A stretch of 64,000 bases of DNA from Priestia abyssalis (GCF_002019595.1 NZ_KV917369.1:2680614-2744613); one strand, 5' to 3'. Shown: positions 34,962-42,825, numbered from the stretch's first letter. The notes: generated by a model from the sequence alone, not told the origin. Numbers and translations: made by a program.

Positions 34962-34998
34962 TCCTTCTTCAACTAAACTGCCACGTTTGTTGAAGAAG
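34962..34998. repeat. ICR half-site A only
   Basis: CTTCTTCAACTAAACTGCCA then CGTTTGTTGAAGAAG. The hairpin position is taken by a separate terminator at 35036-35060. Confidence 0.75.
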
Positions 34999-35035
34999 AA
35001 AGGCTGCACTATTTAACATATCTCAATCAAAAAGG

Positions 35036-35060
35036 AGCATTGAGATTTTGTCCCAATGCT
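35036..35060 (-). terminator. Terminator hairpin
   Basis: AGCATTG (35036-35042) and CAATGCT (35054-35060) pair fully; on the minus strand CCTTTTTGA follows. Confidence 0.65.
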
Positions 35061-35067
35061 TTTTAGT

Positions 35068-35562
35068 TTATATGATAAACTCCATCGTATATAACCTTTT
35101 CTTTTCAAGATTAAGAATAGCAATAAAATAACTTCCATCTTCTTCTGATTTATAAAAGTACAAATCGCCTTCACCAAATTGAACAGGATTGTTTGAAAAC
35201 ATCTTTGCATACTACTCTTCTTTTTCAAAATTAATATCCTTAACGTCTTTTTGAAATTGAGAAATTTGTTTTGAGACTTCTTCAAGTGTAGATCCATCTA
35301 TTTCTTTCCAAAACGTTTGATTTTTAACTCTTTCTACTTTGTTTTCACTATAATCTGCAATAATATAAGATTCTCCTTCGCCACGAAAACTTGGATCACT
35401 TTCAATAACATTGGTCATTTTTGATGGTTTTGGAACTTCGAATCCCCAATTAATATCCCAAACGCCATAAGTAGTATTAAATTTTTCATTCAAATAATAT
35501 CCCAATCCGACCAAGGCAATAAGAATTGGCACTAACACTAAAGACAGAGTTCTCTTTTTCAT
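35068..35562 (-). pseudogene. Membrane-anchored protein gene with in-frame amber codon
   Basis: Start ATG 35562 (AAAGGAATCAAATAT upstream). Signal-anchor LSLVLVPILIALVGLGYYL, then an extracellular part VWDINWGFEVPKPSKMTNVI. A TAG at 35212-35214 ends the frame after INFEKEE, but the same frame continues YAKMFSNNPVQFGEGDLYFY and DGSYFIAILNLEKKRLYTME to TAA at 35068. The upstream 116-residue part may still be made. Family not recognised. Confidence 0.7.
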
Positions 35563-35665
35563 ATATTTGATTCCTTTCAATGAAAAACAATTCTAAAATC
35601 CATATATTATAAAATAGCATAGTAAATAACAACTAAAAAATATTGTGTAAAATAAAACCCATTTT

Positions 35666-35689
35666 AGTTAAACTAACCTCCCGTTTGTT
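35666..35689. repeat. ICR half-site A, split by MITE
   Basis: AGTTAAACTAACCTCCCGTT then TGTT; the remainder (TTGAAGAA, hairpin, half-site B) resumes after 35912. Confidence 0.7.
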
Positions 35690-35691
35690 TC

Positions 35692-35912
35692 TGTAGTGCT
35701 TAATAAATAAAAACGGCTAAAGTAAAGCTTTACATATATAAGATTTTGCGTATTTAGTGCAACAAGCAGTTGAATATATGACTTACAGATGAATAGTGCA
35801 TTTATGCATGCTAAAATTGGTGTTATATCGTAGGATTTCTAAAGCTTTCTAAAGAGATGACAATATATAAAAATAATCTAAATATGACTTATATACCTAA
35901 TAAAGCACTACA
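35692..35912. mobile_element. MITE-like insertion, long form
   Basis: Ends TGTAGTGCTTA and, inverted, TGTAGTGCTTTA. No coding capacity. Shares its first ~50 and last ~60 bases with 38408-38510, which lacks the middle. Confidence 0.65.
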
Positions 35913-35917
35913 CTACA

Positions 35918-35976
35918 TTGAAGAAAAAGGGAGGCCGCAGCCTCCCCCTCATTCTTGAAATCTTTCCACCATTAGC
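35918..35976. repeat. ICR, right part after MITE
   Basis: TTGAAGAA, hairpin GGGAGGCCGCAGCCTCCC (35930-35947), half-site B ATTCTTGAAATCTTTCCACC then ATTAGCAG. Confidence 0.65.
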
Positions 35977-35989
35977 AGATCACAACAGC

Positions 35990-36244
35990 CTATTTTAAAA
36001 CAAAATCAAACATAACCGTTATCACTATAAATGCTACAGTAAACGTTAACCATCCTACTTTTTTTGATACCGGTTTTTGAAGAAATTTGATTTTAGATAA
36101 AATAAACATAACAGAAAGGACTATAGCAAATACACACAACGATTCGAGCCAAAAAGAGGTTGCCCTTTTTTCAAAATAAAAAGAAAGAAAATTAAGTACA
36201 ATAACTATTCCAATACCCCTTGCTACGTTTTCCCATCTTTCCAT
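35990..36244 (-). CDS. Small membrane protein, about three transmembrane segments
   Basis: 84 residues; GAGGCGGTTAGATTAA precedes the ATG. Hydrophobic segments IGIVIVLNFLSFYF, ESLCVFAIVLSVMFILSKI and GWLTFTVAFIVITVMFDFVL. No family recognised. Small membrane proteins in such arrays may be immunity to pore-forming bacteriocins, but nothing here proves it. Confidence 0.65.
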   Translation of the reverse strand: MERWENVARGIGIVIVLNFLSFYFEKRATSFWLESLCVFAIVLSVMFILSKIKFLQKPVSKKVGWLTFTVAFIVITVMFDFVLK

Positions 36245-36349
36245 TTAATCTAACCGCCTCTTGATTTCAAATGTTTATCAGTATTTCTACTATAAGGAAT
36301 TTATTTCATTAGATACAATGGAAATTTCACCCTGCCTTCTTTATTTTTC

Positions 36350-36420
36350 TCTTCCACTAACCGCTTGTTCAATAAGAAAAGGGTGCCCACTAATTAAAGT
36401 AGTACCACCCGTTGTTCAAC
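36350..36420. repeat. ICR, full (short)
   Basis: CTTCCACTAACCGCTTGTTC AATAAG, hairpin GGGTGCCCACT/AGTAGTACCACCC (36380-36410), half-site B GTTGTTCAAC. Confidence 0.75.
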
Positions 36421-36421
36421 C

Positions 36422-36610
36422 TTAATTCCTTCTATTTCGGCTGTCATAATGTTTAAAAACAGATATAATAAGATAGGTACCAAACTGACAAGCTATACAA
36501 AGTATCAAAGTTTCTAAATCTAATGATCCTGTCTTAAACCAATGAATTAAAAAAGCGACAATGAGTGCAATAAAGCAAGCAAGAAAACCCTTAGTGTGTG
36601 ACTTCATCAT
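36422..36610 (-). CDS. Small membrane protein, two transmembrane segments
   Basis: 62 residues. Segments GFLACFIALIVAFLIHWFK and LETLILCIACQFGTYLIISV, with a basic tail KHYDSRNRRN. GGGGAATT lies before a double ATG. Family not recognised. Confidence 0.6.
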   Translation of the reverse strand: MMKSHTKGFLACFIALIVAFLIHWFKTGSLDLETLILCIACQFGTYLIISVFKHYDSRNRRN

Positions 36611-36708
36611 AATTCCCCATCATTTCTCAAGTTTTATCTTTTTCAATACTAGCTCATTTTTCTAACTGAATTATAGAGGGAAATTTATACAAATAATCTT
36701 TATGTCTT

Positions 36709-36729
36709 CTTCCACTAACCTGCCCCGTT
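36709..36729. repeat. ICR half-site A, left part (IS110 target)
   Basis: TTCCACTAACCTGCCCCGTT, cut by the IS110 copy; the right arm resumes at 38355. Confidence 0.8.
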
Positions 36730-36789
36730 CGTATTATAAGGTCAGCCAGATAAGAAAATATTTCTGGTTGACCATTTTTTATATGGTCT

Positions 36790-36983
36790 TATTATAACGG
36801 TAGCCGGGGTAAAACGTAACTGCCCGTGGGACCTAGATCCCGTCAGCTAAACAGTTTGCCCCCTACTTGTAGAAACATGATTGAGGCTGGTTGGGACCTA
36901 GATCTCGTATAACAAGCGAAGCTGTGACACTGCAAGAAGGAATTAGGGGTACCGGCAAATAAGAGATTAGGAGATGATGGAGG
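36790..36983 (+). ncRNA. Candidate IS110 bridge RNA (copy 1)
   Basis: Two similar stem-loops carry GGGACCTAGATCCCG (36828-36842) and GGGACCTAGATCTCG (36893-36907). Around the first, AACTGCCCGT (36818 onward) on the 5' side resembles the left target AACTGCCCC, and AGCTAAAC (36845-36852) on the 3' side is complementary to the right target GTTTAGTT with one G-T pair. Beside the second, GGCTGGTT (36885-36892) resembles the element's own right end AGCTGGTT. This is the two-loop target/donor layout of IS110 bridge RNAs. RNA ends are guessed. Confidence 0.6.
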
Positions 36984-38219
36984 ATGAATCCAGTCGTTGG
37001 TCTGGATATTTCAAAGGGAGAAAGTCAAGTTCAAGCTTTTGTAGATAAAGGCAAACCTTTTCGTAAGAGCTTTAAAGTATCTCATACTCTTGATGGGCTT
37101 GGTTTACTTGTAGAGTTCTTAGATGATGTGCAGAAAGAAACAGGTCAGAAGCCTCCTGTGATTCTAGAAGCAACTGGACACTATCAGACACCAGTTGTCC
37201 AATATCTAGATGAACGTGGGTATTTATTAATTATTATTAATCCTTTAATTTCGTATAAGGCAAAGAGTTCAAGTCTAAGAAAAGTAAAGACAGATGCAGT
37301 CGATGCATACCTACTCTGTGAATTGTATTATAAAGAGGAATTAGAGCCATACAAAAAGCGAGGGATTCAGTTATTAAACCTTCGTAATCTTACGAGACAA
37401 CACGAAAATATTACAGGCGTTATGATTCAGACTAAGCTTCAATTTCAGGCTGTACTTGATCAGGTATTTCCTGAATATCGAGGAGTTTTCGGTGATTTGT
37501 ATTCTGTGGTATCACTCTTAACATTACAAGAGTTTCCGTCATCTGAAGACATATTAAAGGCTAGTGATGAAACAATCTCGAATAAGATCAAAGAATTATG
37601 TCAAAGTCGCTCAATCAGATGGGCAAATGAAAAAGCTCTAAAACTAAAAGAGGCGGCAGCTCGTAATCCTTTTGAAAAAACAGTCTACCAGAGTCATATA
37701 TTAAGCTTAGGTATGTACATTAACATTATTCTTCAATACAAAGAGCATCTATCAAGATTAGAGTCAGAGATAGACGCTCTCGCTAAAGAAATTGAAGAAT
37801 ATAATATTATCAAATCCATCCCCGGCATTGGAGAAAAAATCGCTGCCACGATTATTTCTGAAATCGGTGAGATAGATCGATTTAACCACCCTAAAAAGCT
37901 TGTCGCTTTCGCTGGTGTTGATCCTAGTGTATTTGAATCTGGTAAATTTAGAGCTACCCAAAACCGTATTACTAAAAGAGGATCAAGTAGACTTCGCCAT
38001 GCCTTATATATGGCAGTTCGTTGTGCCATTCGTGATTGTCGTAAGAAGAAAACCACAGATGAAATACTCCCTAGAAACAAAAGAATGCGGGAGTTTTATG
38101 ATAAGAAACGCGAAGAAGGAAAGCCCTTTAAGGTCGCTGTCATTGCTTGTGTAAACAAGCTCTTACATTGGATTTTTGCCTTATTAAAAAACAGAACAAT
38201 TTTCCAAGATATAGCTTAA
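36984..38219 (+). CDS. IS110-family transposase (copy 1)
   Basis: 411 residues. N-terminal RuvC-like DEDD domain (VVGLDISKGESQVQAF, ILEATGHYQTPVVQYL, KTDAVDAYLLCELYY) and C-terminal Tnp_20 domain (SIPGIGEKIAATIISEIGEI, AFAGVDPSVFESGKFR, RLRHALYMAVRCAIR) with the conserved serine in the PSVFESG block. It recombines donor and target as directed by the bridge RNA. Start after GGAGATGATGGAGG. Confidence 0.95.
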   Translation: MNPVVGLDISKGESQVQAFVDKGKPFRKSFKVSHTLDGLGLLVEFLDDVQKETGQKPPVILEATGHYQTPVVQYLDERGYLLIIINPLISYKAKSSSLRKVKTDAVDAYLLCELYYKEELEPYKKRGIQLLNLRNLTRQHENITGVMIQTKLQFQAVLDQVFPEYRGVFGDLYSVVSLLTLQEFPSSEDILKASDETISNKIKELCQSRSIRWANEKALKLKEAAARNPFEKTVYQSHILSLGMYINIILQYKEHLSRLESEIDALAKEIEEYNIIKSIPGIGEKIAATIISEIGEIDRFNHPKKLVAFAGVDPSVFESGKFRATQNRITKRGSSRLRHALYMAVRCAIRDCRKKKTTDEILPRNKRMREFYDKKREEGKPFKVAVIACVNKLLHWIFALLKNRTIFQDIA

Positions 38220-38354
38220 TGACTATATCTAACTAAATAAAACAAAACCTTCCAAAATTAAGGTAGTGGAAGGTTATTTGGTGTGCGTATTTTTAGTATA
38301 GCATGAAATAATTTAAGTTTTTATTGAAAAATGTTGACAAACTATTAGCTGGTT

Positions 38355-38406
38355 TAGTGCAATAAAAAAGCCTTACTCCTTATTGAAGTAAAGCCTCCGT
38401 TTGTTT
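38355..38406. repeat. ICR, part after IS110, split again by MITE
   Basis: Right arm TAGTGCAATAAAAAAG, hairpin GCCTTACT/AGTAAAGC (38369-38394), then CTCCGTTTGTTTC, after which a MITE begins. Two different elements occupy one ICR. Confidence 0.75.
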
Positions 38407-38407
38407 C

Positions 38408-38510
38408 TGTAGTGCTTACTAATTAAAAATGGCTAAAGTAAAGCTTTACATGAGATGACAGTATATAAAAATAACCTAAATATGATTTATTTACTTCATA
38501 AAGCACTACA
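38408..38510. mobile_element. MITE-like insertion, short form
   Basis: 103 bp with ends TGTAGTGCTTACT and AAGCACTACA; internal deletion derivative of 35692-35912. Followed by CTACATTGAAGAAG, the ICR arm. Confidence 0.65.
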
Positions 38511-38534
38511 CTACATTGAAGAAGGAATAGCTAC

Positions 38535-38840
38535 TTAATCTCCTATAATGCGAATGCTATTTATCCTCTCATCACTTAGCCTGTCAATTAAAGAATTTAA
38601 ATGAGGTAGATACTCTTTGCTTATAAATATCTTGTAGCTATTCAAATCATTAATAAATTCCTTAAGTTCTTCTTTATTCCAATAGATATCGGGAGCATAA
38701 TAATCCTTGATTTTTCTCAGATATTGGTAACTTCCCCAGTTCTTCGTTTCATAAAAAATAGCATCGTGGAAGTGTTGTTCAATTTCAAACATACATAACT
38801 CATTATCATCACTATCAAATAGTTGCACATCTAATCCCAT
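38535..38840 (-). CDS. Uncharacterised small protein
   Basis: 101 residues from ATG 38840; the ATG at 38849 sits against its own GGGGG. MGLDVQLFDSDDNELCMFEI, HDAIFYETKNWGSYQYLRK and a helical tail LNSYKIFISKEYLPHLNSLI. Family not named; size and acidity are as for other array members. Confidence 0.6.
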   Translation of the reverse strand: MGLDVQLFDSDDNELCMFEIEQHFHDAIFYETKNWGSYQYLRKIKDYYAPDIYWNKEELKEFINDLNSYKIFISKEYLPHLNSLIDRLSDERINSIRIIGD

Positions 38841-38910
38841 TGTTTCCATCCCCCATTCCCAAGCTAAAAAGAAAAAAAACGCTATCTGTTTTCTTTAATT
38901 TATCATTTTT

Positions 38911-38981
38911 CCTTCTTCAACTAAACTCCCGTTGTTTAATAAAAAAGGCGGCACTACTTATTGAAGTAATGCCCCCGTTAG
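38911..38981. repeat. ICR interrupted by structured insertion
   Basis: CTTCTTCAACTAAACTCCCG half-site A, hairpin ACTACTT/AAGTAAT (38953-38970), half-site B stops after CCCCCGTTAG (38981). Confidence 0.8.
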
Positions 38982-39030
38982 CCATCCATGCAGCACAAAA
39001 TCAGTGCTGCACCACAGAGAATGAAAATGG
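38982..39030. other. Small structured insertion in ICR, copy 2
   Basis: CCATCCATGCAGCAC begins the copy. Stem GCAGCAC (38990-38996)/GTGCTGC (39004-39010), then ACCACAGAGAATGAAAATGG. Right end not defined. Confidence 0.6.
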
Positions 39031-39263
39031 TCGGGAAGTGTCAATACTGATACTGACCTTAATCCAGTCAACCCTAATCCATAGACTTATTAATGAACGC
39101 TCTCCTCTTTTTTTAACGATTGAGCAGGGTCTTCTTAAGTATTGTCATTTTTCTAATCTTGAAGAAACTTATTTTCATGGTAGTTTAAATGAATAGATTC
39201 ACAACCTACATTTTAATAAGTGAAAAAGGTTAAATTTTATCAAAGTATTACTCTTTAATATAT
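39031..39263. other. Orphan segment without recognised gene
   Basis: A + strand frame reads GREVSILILTLIQSTLIHRL and ERSPLFLTIEQGLLKYCHFS to a stop at 39196 without a start of its own. It may be the tail of a transposase-like or host protein brought in with the structured insertion. No ICR half-site follows before the next gene. Confidence 0.35.
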
Positions 39264-39800
39264 TTATAAAATTAATATGCCATCTAACCTTGGGACTATG
39301 CTTTTTTTAGCGTTAGTACGATAAGCCATTTCAGTCCAAAACCTATCTTCTAATTCTGGGCATTCATTAGACAATAATACTTTTTGTCCTTGGGGAAATA
39401 TTCGATTAAACGTATCTTTATCAACTTCATAAATATCGCAGGTACTATTTGATGCACCGTCCAGGACTTGGAAATAGTATTTATTTATACTTACCTTATC
39501 ACTTCTTGGAGTAGATAATGGGTCATCAACCTGTGTTATCCGATTAGGAAAACTCTCAGGTGCAACAAAACTTTCCTCTAAATGAATAGTTCCTTGAATT
39601 CCATTTAAAAAACGTGAATTAGCCTTTACCAATTTTTCATTTAACATCTTCCGAGAAAGTTCATTATTAAAATCACAAAAAAAGAAAAGGTCACGTCCTC
39701 TTTTAAATAGTTGATTAAACGTTTCTTCATCAACACTATATAAGCCAAGATTTTCAATTTCTTCAAGACTTCCAATGACCTGTACACTTAACAAACCCAT
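39264..39800 (-). CDS. Uncharacterised two-repeat protein
   Basis: 178 residues with an internal repeat: LGLYSVDEETFNQLFKRGRD ... FNNELSRKMLNEKLVKANSR and STCDIYEVDKDTFNRIFPQG ... CPELEDRFWTEMAYRTNAKK. AAGGAGTGA precedes the ATG. Family not recognised. No ICR follows it on the 3' side. Confidence 0.65.
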   Translation of the reverse strand: MGLLSVQVIGSLEEIENLGLYSVDEETFNQLFKRGRDLFFFCDFNNELSRKMLNEKLVKANSRFLNGIQGTIHLEESFVAPESFPNRITQVDDPLSTPRSDKVSINKYYFQVLDGASNSTCDIYEVDKDTFNRIFPQGQKVLLSNECPELEDRFWTEMAYRTNAKKSIVPRLDGILIL

Positions 39801-39906
39801 TCACTCCTTGACATAAATTCCAGATAGTTCTTCAATTTATCATAAAGTTCTTCCTTCTTAAACTGTTAACCTTACCCTGTTTAAATTCATCACAAATACC
39901 AGATAA

Positions 39907-39986
39907 TCCTTCATTCACTAACCTCCCCGTTCAAGAAGAAAAGGAGGTACCGTATCCATCCATCCTTAAACTCAAGCTCCCGTTCA
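39907..39986. repeat. ICR, full
   Basis: CTTCATTCACTAACCTCCCC half-site A, hairpin eroded (GGAGGTACCGTATCCATCC), half-site B CTCCCGTTCAAAA. Confidence 0.7.
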
Positions 39987-40343
39987 AAATCTCCCCCAGA
40001 ACTTTTCAATTTCGTCTGATGCTTTCTTCGTTTCAGGACCCATATACTTATATGCCGTTTTTAGCACCGATTTAGAGTCGCCAAGTTTTTCAAGAATGGT
40101 GACGCTTAATAGTTCTTTAACATAATCATCACCTTGAATTGCCATCCGTTCAAAAAAATCAAATAAAAGTTCTATTTTGGATATTTCCTTCTCTTCCTCA
40201 ATAAGTTTTATAAAATGGTCATTGCACTCACCAAAGAATACGTGGTTTAAAATTTCACCATTAAAGTCAATGTGTTCCTGTAAGATGGGCTTATACTCTT
40301 CAAAGTGTTCAATAAAAATCTTGGCTATGTTTTTTTCATCCAT
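39984..40343 (-). CDS. Uncharacterised helical protein, DUF7674-like
   Basis: 119 residues from ATG 40343 (AAAGGAGAGAAAAAG upstream). All-helical: ILQEHIDFNGEILNHVFFGE, IELLFDFFERMAIQGDDYVK, LLSVTILEKLGDSKSVLKTA, ending KKASDEIEKFWGRF. This pattern is common in immunity clusters (DUF7674-like), name not certain. Confidence 0.65.
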   Translation of the reverse strand: MDEKNIAKIFIEHFEEYKPILQEHIDFNGEILNHVFFGECNDHFIKLIEEEKEISKIELLFDFFERMAIQGDDYVKELLSVTILEKLGDSKSVLKTAYKYMGPETKKASDEIEKFWGRF

Positions 40344-40400
40344 CTTTTTCTCTCCTTTGAACAAACTCTAACCATTGTCATTCTCTAGTTTATATAAGTT

Positions 40401-40491
40401 TTCCTTGTTGCACTAACCTCCCGTTTGTTGAATAAGAAGAGGAGGTGCCGCAGCTACCTCCCTCCCGTTTTTCAACTCTAGCCCCCGTTAG
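40401..40491. repeat. ICR interrupted by structured insertion
   Basis: CTTGTTGCACTAACCTCCCG half-site A, hairpin GGAGGTGCCGCAGCTACCTC (40441-40460), half-site B stops after CCCCCGTTAG (40491); CAAGAAG resumes at 40567. Confidence 0.85.
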
Positions 40492-40566
40492 CCATCTATG
40501 CAGCGTAAGGACAATGCTGCACCACAGAAAATGAAAGAATATTACGTTCTTTCATTTTCTGTGGTG
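40492..40566. other. Small structured insertion in ICR, copy 3
   Basis: Stem GCAGC (40500-40504)/GCTGC (40516-40520), then a perfect 20-bp inverted repeat: 40520-40539 and 40547-40566 (CACCACAGAAAATGAAAGAA and its complement). Confidence 0.7.
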
Positions 40567-40582
40567 CAAGAAGAAAGAGGTA

Positions 40583-40753
40583 TTATTCCCCTCCATTTGT
40601 GTATTTATTATCCCCCATCATATAGTTTGAACTGTCCCCTGGCTTAGCGTTTGGATCGGTTGGTATATGAGGGTTATTATTGATTTTTTTATTCCTCAAG
40701 TCTACCAATAAAGCAAATGTTACAATTCCAAGAATGAAAACAATAAGCCACAT
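40583..40753 (-). CDS. Small single-span membrane protein
   Basis: 56 residues from ATG 40753 (GGTGG eight bases upstream). MWLIVFILGIVTFALLVDLR is one transmembrane helix; the tail KKINNNPHIPTDPNAKPGDS is hydrophilic. Family not recognised. Confidence 0.6.
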   Translation of the reverse strand: MWLIVFILGIVTFALLVDLRNKKINNNPHIPTDPNAKPGDSSNYMMGDNKYTNGGE

Positions 40754-40810
40754 CAACAAGACCACCCCCCTTAACTTACATTATATTCCGTAAACAAAGT
40801 GATTTTCAGT

Positions 40811-40894
40811 TCTTCTTAAACTAACCTGCCCCGTTTGTTGAAGAAAGAAGGCAGCACTCCTTATTAAAGGAGTGCTGCCAGTTAGTTATATAAG
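40811..40894. repeat. ICR, full, long perfect hairpin
   Basis: CTTCTTAAACTAACCTGCCC half-site A, hairpin GGCAGCACTCCTT/AAGGAGTGCTGCC (40850-40879, 13 perfect pairs), half-site B AGTTAGTTATATAAG. Confidence 0.9.
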
Positions 40895-40927
40895 AAACTC
40901 ACCTACTTAGTTTAGTCTCAACTTGCT

Positions 40928-41689
40928 TTAATCTCCTATTGCAATGATAAGTTTGCCTTTCAGCTTGGCTTCTTCACAAAGTTCTTTTAACTTTTCAGCA
41001 AAATATCTGATTTTTTGATTGTTTATATGATCGGTTTTGTACTTACCTAATAACCCATCGCAAATATTTATTAATTGATTTATTTCCGGAGCTGAAAACA
41101 GTTTATCCCCATACTGGTCTAACCCTATAAGCAAATCAAAAGCCTCTTTAGGCTTCTTTTCTTTATATCGCTGGACATATTGCTCCTTATTCCGAAGATA
41201 CCCCTGTAGCTCCTCGTTAAATTTTACATACCTTTCTGTGTAATAGGTCTCGTTTATGGTATTGCCGATATAGAAATCTATTCCTACCCCGTCGCTACAT
41301 AATCCCCCTATAATCGAAAGCTCCAATAGAGGTATTTCTCTGTTTAATTCACCATATACCTTTATAGTTTCTGTTTCAATCAGGAGGTTTGCTTTATTTA
41401 TTTTATTCACAAGGCAATTAACCTTTAGCTTACCATTTGTTAATTGCGTGTCTAACATCTCTATTTCATAATCCCTGAGTTGATTCAAATCCGTTAAAAC
41501 CCTCATTCTCGAAAACTTTAATGAAAATTCCCTACAATTGATTAACTCACATCTAAAGAAAGAGGAATGGGGTTCATTATACTCCGACATATCAATCGTG
41601 AGTATCATCCCATTCTCTGTTTCACTAACATCCCTAATTTTTCCGGAGTAAAAGTTATTAAAAACCTCTGCCTGCACACTTTTATCCAT
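40928..41689 (-). CDS. Uncharacterised protein
   Basis: 253 residues, longer than most units. N-terminal half beta-rich (ENGMILTIDMSEYNEPHSSF, REIPLLELSIIGGLCSDGVG), C-terminal half helical (NEELQGYLRNKEQYVQRYKE, FAEKLKELCEEAKLKGKLI). GGAGGAAAAGGTGACCTAGAT lies upstream of the ATG, shown here only by its first part GGAGGAAAAGGTG. No family recognised. Confidence 0.65.
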   Translation of the reverse strand: MDKSVQAEVFNNFYSGKIRDVSETENGMILTIDMSEYNEPHSSFFRCELINCREFSLKFSRMRVLTDLNQLRDYEIEMLDTQLTNGKLKVNCLVNKINKANLLIETETIKVYGELNREIPLLELSIIGGLCSDGVGIDFYIGNTINETYYTERYVKFNEELQGYLRNKEQYVQRYKEKKPKEAFDLLIGLDQYGDKLFSAPEINQLINICDGLLGKYKTDHINNQKIRYFAEKLKELCEEAKLKGKLIIAIGD

Positions 41690-41736
41690 ATCTAGGTCAC
41701 CTTTTCCTCCCTTATTATTTTTTACAGTATATCAGA

Positions 41737-41816
41737 CTTTTTCAGCTAACCTGCCCCGTTTGTTCAATAAAGAAAGCGATCTCTTATTAAAGAATCGCCC
41801 CAGTTAGTGAAAGAAC
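41737..41816. repeat. ICR, full
   Basis: CTTTTTCAGCTAACCTGCCC half-site A, hairpin GCGAT/ATCGC with TCT...AGA inside (41776-41798), half-site B CAGTTAGTGAAAGAAC. Confidence 0.85.
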
Positions 41817-41851
41817 AAAAATAGTCACCTAAACAGTTTATTATTTTCAAA

Positions 41852-42394
41852 TTAAATTAGTTCATTTAAATCGTTGTTCAAATCACTGCAACTAAGTTCC
41901 GAGTAATCCTCAATAATCATTGTAAAAGGATATAATGTTTTATTTTTAAGATAGTAATTTAACTGAATCAAAGCAGTTAAGGGGAAGTCGTATCCCCAAT
42001 TATCCTTGTAACCCACAACTCCATATTTTTTAAGAAGAGCTTTCATTTCCCTGATAATTTCCGATAAAAATTCATCATAATCGCACTCTGCATTGATTTT
42101 TGATGTAATTTCTTCTCCATAACCATCGTCTTCGGTTACTCTTATTAGAATTTTTCCTTTTGGTAATACGTCAAAATTCCAATGAAGTTCTTGTGGTTCA
42201 CCTTCCCATTTAAAGGAGGAACCATCTTTTACATAATCCTTATCCATATATAAAGGATTTATCTCAAGTAATGTTTCAAGAAGGTATTTTAAAGCATCTG
42301 TAAGATAACTTACATCAAATGTACAGGTTTGCGAATTAATTTCCAAAAAACACTCCGCCCAACCCGTTCCAGTTAATCTATATTTAAATTTCAT
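41852..42394 (-). CDS. Uncharacterised protein
   Basis: 180 residues from ATG 42394 (GGAGGAATATG upstream). KYRLTGTGWAECFLEINSQT, LKYLLETLLEINPLYMDKD and EFLSEIIREMKALLKKYGVV suggest a beta sheet followed by helices, similar to other small immunity-array proteins of Gram-positives. No family name given. Confidence 0.65.
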   Translation of the reverse strand: MKFKYRLTGTGWAECFLEINSQTCTFDVSYLTDALKYLLETLLEINPLYMDKDYVKDGSSFKWEGEPQELHWNFDVLPKGKILIRVTEDDGYGEEITSKINAECDYDEFLSEIIREMKALLKKYGVVGYKDNWGYDFPLTALIQLNYYLKNKTLYPFTMIIEDYSELSCSDLNNDLNELI

Positions 42395-42474
42395 CATATT
42401 CCTCCGATTTTGCTTTATTGTTATCTTGAAAAGACTATGTAAATAGGATAACGTAATTAGCCAAAATCAGTTTT

Positions 42475-42506
42475 TTACTAAACTAAAGCCCCCGTAGTTC
42501 AACAAG
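42475..42506. repeat. ICR half-site B only
   Basis: TTACTAAACTAAAGCCCCCG then TAGTTCAACAAG. Confidence 0.7.
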
Positions 42507-42825
42507 ATATATTGTTTTTCTTTAGTGTTGAACGTATTTCGTAACCAAAATTACTTGGAAAGATTTCAACAAAACCGATTTTACCTTCATAAACTTCGAT
42601 TGTTCCTATTTCTTCAAATGAAAAACCTTCTAGTTTATCCTCATTTTCTTCATATTCTGCAAGATAAAATGAACCACAGTCAGGTTCACCACATTCATAA
42701 AGTCCCTTAATTCGAAGATTATCAACTTGGTTTGCTAATTCAAATCGGGATTTACTAATAAAATACTCTTGAATCTTGTTTGCCAAATGAGGTAAAACAT
42801 CTATAAGCAACAGGTAATTCCCCAA
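42499..42825 (-). CDS. Uncharacterised small protein
   Basis: 108 residues from TTG 42825 (AAAGGTG eight bases upstream). DVLPHLANKIQEYFISKSRF, LYECGEPDCGSFYLAEYEEN and GTIEVYEGKIGFVEIFPSNF. A CxxxxC pair (CGEPDC) is visible. No family recognised. The stop lies in half-site B. Confidence 0.6.
   Translation of the reverse strand: MGNYLLLIDVLPHLANKIQEYFISKSRFELANQVDNLRIKGLYECGEPDCGSFYLAEYEENEDKLEGFSFEEIGTIEVYEGKIGFVEIFPSNFGYEIRSTLKKNNISC

Larger units (their letters stand above)
36730..38354 (+). mobile_element. IS110-family insertion sequence, copy 1
   Basis: About 1625 bp, identical where compared with 46347-47971. No terminal inverted repeats, as usual for IS110. It sits between the core and right arm of an ICR half-site A. 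A 254-base non-coding 5' part precedes the transposase gene, the place of the bridge RNA in the IS110 group. Confidence 0.92.

Noticed and set aside
35013..35297. 94-codon ORF downstream of the amber codon
   Set aside because: It is in a different frame from the continuing protein and overlaps a terminator hairpin.
37733..38154. Small ORFs inside the IS110 transposase gene
   Set aside because: They are other-frame shadows and recur identically in both IS copies.
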